A DNA stretch of 11,836 bases, taken from NCBI GenBank assembly GCA_947070915.1, contig CAMTDY010000087.1, forward strand, positions 1-11,836, read 5' to 3'. Source of the stretch: an uncultured Roseburia sp. Lineage in GTDB: Bacteria > Bacillota > Clostridia > Lachnospirales > Lachnospiraceae. Within the stretch, counting starts at the first letter, position 1, and every line of letters begins with the position of its first letter. Positions 6,200 through 11,836 of this stretch are shown here, in pieces. Below the pieces are notes generated by a model. The model was not told the origin of the DNA. It saw nothing but the letters and a program-made list of their open reading frames with translations, and made no database searches. The position numbers and the translations under genes were made by a program.

Positions 6200-7774
6200 T
6201 TAGTCCATAGCCTCGATCTCAATATCGCTGTCCGCAAACAATCCCCGCAATTCAGGAAGTGCGTCGTATTCTCTCTGATCTGCCACCAGACGAAATTCAA
6301 TGTTTATACTCTTTCCGATCAGTTTCTCTGCCACATGGCACAGCTTCTCTTTGTGGTCTCCCTCACCGGAGAAATACGCATATGCCGTATCTTCGGCAAA
6401 GGCGATCAACAGCGCGCCGGCCTCATCCACTGTCAGTGTCACGTGATTCAGCATATTTTTGCTGACCGGATCCAGTTGGTTCAGTACCTGATGCCAGTTT
6501 CCCGCCAGGGATTTCACCTCTTCTGGTACCGCACTCTCCAGAATCTCCTTCGGGGGAACTTCAACTGCGTTATTGTCAGAGGGCATTTCCTGGTTTGGCA
6601 GTGCTGGTGCTGCCACCAGCCCATTTTCCAGCTTCTCTTCTATATTATGAATCCGGTTCACGATGGACTCATAATCCTTCTCCATCTGAGGCCGGCTGAG
6701 CCGGATCAGTGCCACTTCAAACAATACCCTTTTCTGATCGGAATACTTCATCTGGTTTTCCACCTCAGAGAGCACCCGGATATAGCGGAAGATCATCTCC
6801 AGCTCCAGCTCCTTCGCCGTCTCCATGAGAATATCCAGGTTTTCCTGGGACATATCTATGATATCCTCTGGATGCTCCGTACTCTTTACGATCATCAGAT
6901 TCCTCATATACCAGATCAGCTCGTCACAAAACCGTCCCAGATCCTTTCCCTCCGCCACGATCCCGTCAACGATCTGCATCATATCGGCTGTTTTTCCCGC
7001 CGCCAGCGCCCCGGTAAAGGAAGCATATACTTCATTGTCCACTGCCCCCAGCACTTTAAGAACCTTTTCGTAGGTCAGTTCCTCACCAAAATAAAAGGAG
7101 ATACACTGTTCCAGCAGGCTCAGACCATCCCGCAGGGCGCCGTCAGCAAGTTTGGCGATATAGGTCAGCGCCCGATCTTCTGCCACAATCCCTTCCTGAT
7201 CCAGAAGTTCTCCCAGTCTCCCAGCGATGGTCTCCACCGAAATCCTCTTAAAATCATATCTCTGGCAGCGGGACAGAATGGTCATGGGAATCTTATGAAC
7301 CTCCGTCGTCGCCAGGATAAAGATCAGATAGGAGGGCGGCTCCTCCAGCGTCTTCAAGAGCGCGTTAAATGCACTTGTGGTAAGCATATGCACTTCGTCA
7401 ATAATATATACTTTATATCTGCCCTGGGCCGGAGAATACTGAACCTCTTCGATCACCTGGCGGATATCGTCCACTTTATTATTGGATGCCGCATCCATCT
7501 CCACCACATTCATGGAGTTCCCCGCCGCGATGGCCCGGCACATATCACACTCGCCACAGGGGCCTTTTTCCCCCGGATTCTCACAGTTGACTGCCCTGGC
7601 AAATATTTTTGCCACCGTCGTCTTCCCGGTTCCCCGGGTCCCACAGAAGAGATAGGCATGTCCAACATGGCCGGCCCGGATCTGGTTCTTCAGAGTGGTC
7701 ACGATATGATCCTGTCCCCTTACCTCCTCAAAATTGTCCGGTCTGAATCTGCGGTACAGCGCCTGATAAGACAT
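6200..7774 (-). CDS. dnaX: DnaX, DNA polymerase III subunit tau (clamp loader)
   Basis: DnaX is the ATPase of the clamp loader that places the beta clamp on primed DNA and, as tau, holds polymerase at the fork. The 524-residue protein shows Walker A GTRGTGKT (45-52), a zinc site (C64, C73, C76, C79), Walker B IIDEVH (124-129), sensor 1 ATTE (155-158) and the SRC arginine finger (168-170). The collar domain runs to about residue 365, and a shorter, less conserved tau-specific part follows. AAGGAGG lies 9 bases before the ATG. No A-rich slippery heptamer is seen in the part where E. coli makes gamma, so only the full-length form is predicted. It begins 35 bases after pfkA without a visible promoter, so it is likely transcribed from the pfkA promoter. 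Confidence 0.97.
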   Translation of the reverse strand: MSYQALYRRFRPDNFEEVRGQDHIVTTLKNQIRAGHVGHAYLFCGTRGTGKTTVAKIFARAVNCENPGEKGPCGECDMCRAIAAGNSMNVVEMDAASNNKVDDIRQVIEEVQYSPAQGRYKVYIIDEVHMLTTSAFNALLKTLEEPPSYLIFILATTEVHKIPMTILSRCQRYDFKRISVETIAGRLGELLDQEGIVAEDRALTYIAKLADGALRDGLSLLEQCISFYFGEELTYEKVLKVLGAVDNEVYASFTGALAAGKTADMMQIVDGIVAEGKDLGRFCDELIWYMRNLMIVKSTEHPEDIIDMSQENLDILMETAKELELEMIFRYIRVLSEVENQMKYSDQKRVLFEVALIRLSRPQMEKDYESIVNRIHNIEEKLENGLVAAPALPNQEMPSDNNAVEVPPKEILESAVPEEVKSLAGNWHQVLNQLDPVSKNMLNHVTLTVDEAGALLIAFAEDTAYAYFSGEGDHKEKLCHVAEKLIGKSINIEFRLVADQREYDALPELRGLFADSDIEIEAMD

Positions 7775-7809
7775 GCCTTGTCGCCTCCTTACAATATTCG
7801 TTGTACTAA

Positions 7810-8883
7810 TTAGTCACCAAAGCAGATACCAAGATTCTTTGCTTCCTGGATCATCGATGAATCCGGATCCACCATTTTTAATTTCCCCGCCACCTCACTC
7901 AGAGGCACAGGAACGATCTCATTTCCTTTGAAGCCTACCATATAGCCAAATTTTCCTTCCAGGATCAGTCCTGCTGCCGCTGCTCCAAGACGGCTGGAGA
8001 TCACCCGGTCATAAGCACACGGACTTCCTCCTCGCTGGGTATGGCCCGGTACCGTGATCCGGATCTCCTGACCGGTCCGCTCTTCGATCTCCGCTCCGAT
8101 CTTATAGGAGATACTTGGATATGGATTATTTTTCAGCTTTTCTTTATATTCTTTTTTAGAAAGCGCGGCATCCTCTTTGGAAATAGCTCCCTCTGCCACA
8201 GCGAGAATGGAAAAACGTTTCCCCGCCTCCGTTCTCTTTTCGATGGCTGATATAACGGAATCGATGTCATAGGGGATCTCCGGGATCAGGATCACGTCTG
8301 CCCCGCCTGCGATGCCGGCGTGAAGCGTCAGCCAGCCCACCTTATGCCCCATTACCTCCACAATAAATACCCTGCCATGAGAATAAGCCGTAGTATGGAT
8401 GCAGTCAATACAGTTTGTGGCAATGTCCACCGCACTCTGAAAGCCAAAAGTCATATCCGTACCCCAGATATCGTTGTCAATGGTCTTAGGCAGTCCCACA
8501 ACATTCAGCCCCTCTTCTCTCAGAAGGTTTGCTGTCTTCTGTGTGCCATTGCCTCCCAATATGACAAGACAATCCAGTTTCAGCTTCTGATAGGTATTTT
8601 TCATGGCCAGTACCTTGTCCATGCCGTTGGCATCCGGCTTTCTCATATGTTTAAAAGGCTGTCTGGAAGACCCCAGGATCGTCCCGCCTTCCGTCAGAAT
8701 CCCAGAGAAATCAGAAGGCTTCATTTTCACGTATTTTTCATACATGAGTCCTTTGTATCCTTCCAATATACCGAGAATCTCAACATCCTTATCCGCCTCA
8801 TAAAGAGTTTTCGCCACCCCCCGCATCGTTGCGTTCAGCGCCTGGCAGTCTCCGCCACTGGTCAAAAAAGCTACTCTTCTCAT
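7810..8883 (-). CDS. pfkA: 6-phosphofructokinase, group III-like (G/K type)
   Basis: It phosphorylates fructose 6-phosphate to fructose 1,6-bisphosphate, the committed step of glycolysis, in the cytoplasm. The 357-residue protein shows the phosphofructokinase pattern: nucleotide loop TSGGDCQALN (8-17), GGNGT (110-114), PKTIDND (132-138) with the catalytic aspartate D136, MGHKVGWL, and PGHTQRGG near the C-terminus. In E. coli numbering, position 104 is Gly (usual for ATP use) and position 124 is Lys (usual for pyrophosphate enzymes). The metal-binding D103 is Asn here. This mixture is known from group III enzymes; ATP is the more likely donor, but sequence alone does not settle it. I chose the ATG at 8883, with AGGA 8 bases upstream; a GTG two codons earlier overlaps the ribosome binding site. 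It has its own promoter and leads into dnaX. Confidence 0.92.
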   Translation of the reverse strand: MRRVAFLTSGGDCQALNATMRGVAKTLYEADKDVEILGILEGYKGLMYEKYVKMKPSDFSGILTEGGTILGSSRQPFKHMRKPDANGMDKVLAMKNTYQKLKLDCLVILGGNGTQKTANLLREEGLNVVGLPKTIDNDIWGTDMTFGFQSAVDIATNCIDCIHTTAYSHGRVFIVEVMGHKVGWLTLHAGIAGGADVILIPEIPYDIDSVISAIEKRTEAGKRFSILAVAEGAISKEDAALSKKEYKEKLKNNPYPSISYKIGAEIEERTGQEIRITVPGHTQRGGSPCAYDRVISSRLGAAAAGLILEGKFGYMVGFKGNEIVPVPLSEVAGKLKMVDPDSSMIQEAKNLGICFGD

Positions 8884-8943
8884 ATGCACCTTCCTCTCAT
8901 TGCCTTTTAAAGCATTTTTAATAATCTACAACGTCTGACATTT

Positions 8944-8972
8944 ATCATATCATAATTGCAGATGATTTTCAA
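8944..8972 (-). promoter_or_regulatory. Sigma-A promoter of pfkA-dnaX-ybaB-recR
   Basis: On the minus strand TTGAAA (8972-8967), 17 bases and TATGAT (8949-8944), with TGA just before the -10 giving an extended -10 (TGnTATGAT). The predicted start near 8937 leaves a leader of about 54 bases. No terminator is visible between the diguanylate cyclase stop at 9002 and this promoter, so some read-through from that gene is possible. Confidence 0.85.
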
Positions 8973-9001
8973 TTCATTTAGGTTGGGGAATGCAGCTCGT
9001 T

Positions 9002-10309
9002 TCAGCCTGATACCGCATCCGCCTTCAAAACCCCCACCTGCACACGGTCCCTGCCGCTTTCCTTTCCTTCATAAAGCGCCCGATCCGCCGCCTTGATCAG
9101 TTCATCCATATTTCTCCGCGGATCTCCCTCTATAATACCAATAGTCACCGTAACACCCAGTTCCTTATCCCCATAGGAGATGCGGAGACTTTTTATCTTG
9201 TCGGCAATCCTCTGGGTTTCTTCCAGTGACTTATCCAGCCCCTTGTCAGAAAATACCAGAAGAAATTCCTCGCCGCCCCACCTGGCCGCACACCCCTGTC
9301 TCTTCATATTTTTTCTCATAATATTTGACACCTTCCGCAGCACAAGATCCCCACAGTCATGTCCATAATTATCATTGAATTTTTTGAAAAAATCGATATC
9401 CGCAATCGCCACAGAAAATGCGGAATTCTTTCCTGCGGACTCTTCGATCACCTTTTTCAGCCAGATTTCCCCGTAATGGCGGTTGTATAATTTGGTAAGG
9501 GAATCCTGTTCCACCAGTTCCCGCAACGCACACTGCATCTGCAGGGCGGATCTCCCGATCCTGCCCAGTTCATCCTTGCGCTCTTCCACTATTTCCCCCA
9601 GCTCCGCTGTAAAATCCCCCCGTTCCACTTTCATAAGAAAATTCTGAAGATTCTTCATCGCATTGGTTAAACGCACCGAATACTGCCACATGATCACACT
9701 CATGGCCAGAGTCGCCAAAACGATGATCGTCACAATGGGAAGCACTCCCTCCAATACAATTCCGCTCACATAGTGGGAGGGTTTTCCCGCAAATATCATG
9801 CCAATACACTTTTTCTGGGAGTTATACAGCGGACAATAATATGCAAAATAATCCTGTCCATTTATACTCGTCTCGGAGTAAAAGCGCTCTGATTCTCCCT
9901 TATACACATCCCTTATGATCACCGCATTTGCCTTGGTTCCAATGATTGGCTTATCTTCCTCGTTGTGGATCGTTGTAACGACACGGGTATCTTCCAAAAA
10001 AATAGTGATATCTGCACCAGAAATCTCTTTCAATTTTTCCAAAACCTCCCTCGCCGTCTCTGCCTTCGATTCCTCCCTAAATATCCCTGTCGTTCCGGAG
10101 TCCAGGATGTACTCTCCCTGAAATTCTTTTTCAAGCATATAGATTGCTGACTGCGCCACATTTTTCAGCCCGGATTCCACTTCCTTGTGGACGGATTTTG
10201 CCAGCTGGTTGCAACTGCATGCTATAATGATAATCCCAAATAAAAGGATGGGAACAAGCGTGACACATAACAATCTTTTTCTTAGACTTAAACCTGCTCT
10301 CTTCTTCAT
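9002..10309 (-). CDS. Membrane diguanylate cyclase (Cache-like sensor, HAMP, GGDEF)
   Basis: It is predicted to make cyclic di-GMP from two GTP in response to an outside signal. The 435-residue protein has membrane helices at about 10-32 and 186-208 with a Cache-like outer domain between them. This includes GQDYFAYYCPLYNSQKKCIG, typical of single Cache folds. A HAMP linker (about 213-265) and a GGDEF domain (about 266-425) follow. The active-site loop is WGGEEF (344-349), and the metal-binding ADIDFFKKFND and YGHDCGD are intact, so it should be active. The inhibitory I-site RxxD is replaced by KRQG (336-339). ATG at 10309 follows GGGAGG with a 4-base gap; an upstream in-frame TTG at 10321 overlaps that site and is unlikely. 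It has its own promoter and no evident terminator. The signal is unknown. Confidence 0.93.
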   Translation of the reverse strand: MKKRAGLSLRKRLLCVTLVPILLFGIIIIACSCNQLAKSVHKEVESGLKNVAQSAIYMLEKEFQGEYILDSGTTGIFREESKAETAREVLEKLKEISGADITIFLEDTRVVTTIHNEEDKPIIGTKANAVIIRDVYKGESERFYSETSINGQDYFAYYCPLYNSQKKCIGMIFAGKPSHYVSGIVLEGVLPIVTIIVLATLAMSVIMWQYSVRLTNAMKNLQNFLMKVERGDFTAELGEIVEERKDELGRIGRSALQMQCALRELVEQDSLTKLYNRHYGEIWLKKVIEESAGKNSAFSVAIADIDFFKKFNDNYGHDCGDLVLRKVSNIMRKNMKRQGCAARWGGEEFLLVFSDKGLDKSLEETQRIADKIKSLRISYGDKELGVTVTIGIIEGDPRRNMDELIKAADRALYEGKESGRDRVQVGVLKADAVSG

Positions 10310-10313
10310 AGTG

Positions 10314-10319
10314 CCTCCC
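10314..10319 (-). promoter_or_regulatory. Ribosome binding site fixing the diguanylate cyclase start
   Basis: GGGAGG lies 4 bases before ATG 10309. The longer reading from TTG 10321 would start inside this site, so the shorter protein is preferred. Confidence 0.8.
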
Positions 10320-10342
10320 AATTTTATGTAAATATATGTTTA

Positions 10343-10372
10343 ATTATACTATAACACATAGAGATATTTCAA
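10343..10372 (-). promoter_or_regulatory. Sigma-A promoter of the diguanylate cyclase gene
   Basis: On the minus strand TTGAAA (10372-10367), 18 bases and a perfect TATAAT (10348-10343). The -35 starts two bases after the U-tract of the upstream terminator. The leader is about 25-30 bases, with no room for a riboswitch. Confidence 0.82.
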
Positions 10373-10374
10373 CT

Positions 10375-10409
10375 AAAAAAACTGCTGCATCGACAACGCG
10401 GTGCAGCAG
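10375..10409 (-). terminator. Intrinsic terminator of the esterase gene
   Basis: On the minus strand CTGCTGCA (10409-10402) and TGCAGCAG (10389-10382) form a perfect 8-base stem around a 12-base loop, followed by seven T (10381-10375). It begins 40 bases after the esterase stop codon. The plus-strand side has no U-tract, so it acts in one direction only. Confidence 0.92.
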
Positions 10410-10448
10410 CTTGTTAAAAGTCCGCCAGAACTTATATATACAGTTTTC

Positions 10449-11834
10449 TCATTCCTCATTGCGGTGGAAAATGCGTCGCAGGAAATTATACATTCCCGGC
10501 TTATAAACACTGGTATCGTGACCGCCCGGCAGTTCAAAGAAGAGATGGGGAACCTGGTTTGCAGTCAGCGCATCTGTATAATCTTTGGGGAAATTCTTCA
10601 CTACACCATCATCTTTTCCCTTCACGATCATCACAAGGGTGTCATCCATGTACTGATCCTGCAGCGTAAATGTCTCATGGGTAAATAATCCATCTTCGTG
10701 AACACCATTATCATTGTGCTCAAAGATACCTGGTGCTGGGCAAAAAGCTCCTACATAACGGAAGGTGTCCTGAAGGGTAAATCCGATATGCAGGCTGACG
10801 CGTCCTCCCATAGAGAAGCCGCACACTGCCGTATTCTCACGCCCTGTCAGCGTAGAGTAATTCTCATTAATATATGGCATCAGACACTCTTTCAGATCAT
10901 TCAGGAAATTATTATACGCTGCATAGTGTTCCACACTAAAGAAATCATTGTCCCCTTGGTTGTTTGTTTCATTGGCACAGCAACTCGGGAACACAGCGAT
11001 CATTTCCTCCGCATCCCCATTTGCAATAGCATTCCAGATCAGATTCTGAACCTTGTCGCCATAAAATACTGTCTCATTCCCTCCGATGCCATGATTCATA
11101 TATACTACCGGATATTTTTTATCCTCGGTATATCCTTTCGGCAGCACGACCTTGGCTTTTCTCTTAACAACATCTTCCTTGATCACAGTGGATTCATATG
11201 TAATATCCTCCACCGTTCCCGCCACCTCGTTATTTACCTTATCAAATCCATCCGGCACGCTGGAATCTGTATCCTCGATATAGGGCCCGATTGGCTTCAT
11301 GACAGGTGCCGGCGACTCTGTCACAACAGGCGCTTCTGTCTGCTTCGGCTCCTCCGTCTGCTTTGGTCCTTCTGTACTCTGCGGCTGGCTGCTGGTCTGG
11401 GGAACTGGTGTCACCACAGGTGTTGCCACTGGACTTGAAGAGGGAACTGCCGTAAGCTGCGGTTTTTTCCCGTCATCTTTCTTTTTGATCGTAACCACTG
11501 TCTTTCCAAGCTTCTTCGTCTTTTTCTTATAAGTTTCTTTTACTGTGACTGTAACCTTTCCTGCTTTTTTTGCAGAGACTACGCCACTCTTAGACACAGT
11601 TGCTTTTGCCTTTGAAGATGATACAAAACGGTAAACTGCTTTTTTCTTTTTTCCGTTTATCACAATCTTCTTTTTCTGACCAACTTTCATCGTGATCTTT
11701 TTTGTCTTGAGCTTCGTCTTCTTCGCCGCCTGTGAATCCACAGTTAACAGACTTGAAAAAGCAAGTCCGAAGACGAGCAGCGTACAGATCACTCTCTTAC
11801 CTGAATTTTTAAACAATATAAACACTCCCTTCAT
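10449..11834 (-). CDS. Secreted CE1-like esterase with Big2-like domain
   Basis: It is predicted to be exported and to cleave an ester, perhaps feruloyl or acetyl groups on plant polysaccharide as CE1-family enzymes do; the substrate is inference. Counting from ATG 11834 (461 residues): signal peptide 1-36 with likely cleavage after SQA, a very lysine-rich Big2-like immunoglobulin domain (about 38-117; SKSGVVSAKKAGKVTVTV is the typical core), a Pro/Thr/Glu linker (123-185), then an alpha/beta hydrolase of the esterase D type (about 205-458). The probable triad is S341 in GFSMGG, D408 or D409 in KGKDDG, and H439 in GGHD; MNHGIGG is the likely oxyanion segment. There is no LPxTG or SLH anchor. 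The start is uncertain: TTG at 11816 has AAGGGAG 8 bases upstream, while the site for ATG 11834 would lie outside the window. Its promoter is not visible. Confidence 0.85.
   Translation of the reverse strand: MKGVFILFKNSGKRVICTLLVFGLAFSSLLTVDSQAAKKTKLKTKKITMKVGQKKKIVINGKKKKAVYRFVSSSKAKATVSKSGVVSAKKAGKVTVTVKETYKKKTKKLGKTVVTIKKKDDGKKPQLTAVPSSSPVATPVVTPVPQTSSQPQSTEGPKQTEEPKQTEAPVVTESPAPVMKPIGPYIEDTDSSVPDGFDKVNNEVAGTVEDITYESTVIKEDVVKRKAKVVLPKGYTEDKKYPVVYMNHGIGGNETVFYGDKVQNLIWNAIANGDAEEMIAVFPSCCANETNNQGDNDFFSVEHYAAYNNFLNDLKECLMPYINENYSTLTGRENTAVCGFSMGGRVSLHIGFTLQDTFRYVGAFCPAPGIFEHNDNGVHEDGLFTHETFTLQDQYMDDTLVMIVKGKDDGVVKNFPKDYTDALTANQVPHLFFELPGGHDTSVYKPGMYNFLRRIFHRNEE
11825..11831 (-). promoter_or_regulatory. 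Possible ribosome binding site for a TTG start of the esterase
   Basis: AAGGGAG on the minus strand lies 8 bases before an in-frame TTG at 11816. That start would give a typical signal peptide beginning MFKNSGKR. It overlaps the first codons of the longer reading from ATG 11834. Confidence 0.5.
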
Positions 11835-11836
11835 AT

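Noticed and set aside
6200..7774. Programmed frameshift in dnaX producing a gamma form
   Set aside because: No A-rich slippery heptamer followed by a stem was seen in the expected middle-to-late part of the gene.
5720..7813. Plus-strand open frame of 697 codons opposite recR, ybaB and dnaX
   Set aside because: It is the longest frame in the window, but it is the complement of three firmly identified genes. It lacks a ribosome binding site and its protein resembles no family.
8884..9001. Riboswitch or small RNA in the pfkA leader
   Set aside because: The predicted leader is only about 54 bases, AT-rich and without a conserved fold that I recognise.
11140..11440. Tandem repeat in the esterase linker (EGPKQTEEPKQTEAP)
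   Set aside because: It is an ordinary short Pro/Thr/Glu linker with two imperfect units, not a mobile or regulatory repeat.

Overview
The window looks like chromosomal core from an endospore-forming, low-to-mid GC member of the Clostridia, most likely Lachnospiraceae. The grounds are a CIRCE-controlled hrcA-grpE heat-shock operon, a YyaC-type (DUF1256) sporulation protein, a DUF5711 protein, a group III-like 6-phosphofructokinase carrying PKTIDND, strong AGGAGG-like ribosome binding sites and sigma-A promoters. I could not run a search, so the family-level placement is inference. No tRNA, rRNA, CRISPR array, insertion sequence or prophage is visible. Every gene except yyaC lies on the minus strand, so transcription mostly runs from right to left.

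From right to left, the first unit is a secreted esterase (10449-11834) with signal peptide, Big2-like domain, Pro/Thr linker and CE1-type alpha/beta-hydrolase domain, ended by a clear intrinsic terminator (10375-10409). Two bases beyond its U-tract begins the promoter of a membrane diguanylate cyclase (9002-10309) with a Cache-like sensor, HAMP linker and GGEEF domain. A separate promoter (8944-8972) then drives pfkA-dnaX-ybaB-recR, in which glycolytic phosphofructokinase heads a DNA replication and repair cluster. recR converges on and overlaps the 3' end of yyaC by 36 bp. The only convincing terminator for the recR transcript is a hairpin plus U-tract lying antisense inside the yyaC coding sequence.

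Divergent from yyaC is a leftward set of three membrane proteins: an MPN/JAMM-like protein whose catalytic histidines are gone, a DUF5711 beta-propeller-like protein with its own promoter, and a CvpA-family protein. At the left edge are hrcA and grpE (grpE cut by the window end). Their promoter is embedded in a 10-bp-arm inverted repeat and followed by a perfect CIRCE operator. dnaK and dnaJ probably continue outside the window.

Most genes belong to known families. The least described items are the degenerate MPN membrane protein and its neighbours, the inverted repeat spanning the hrcA promoter, and the antisense terminator inside yyaC. I did not find a convincing undescribed multi-gene defence or mobile system.
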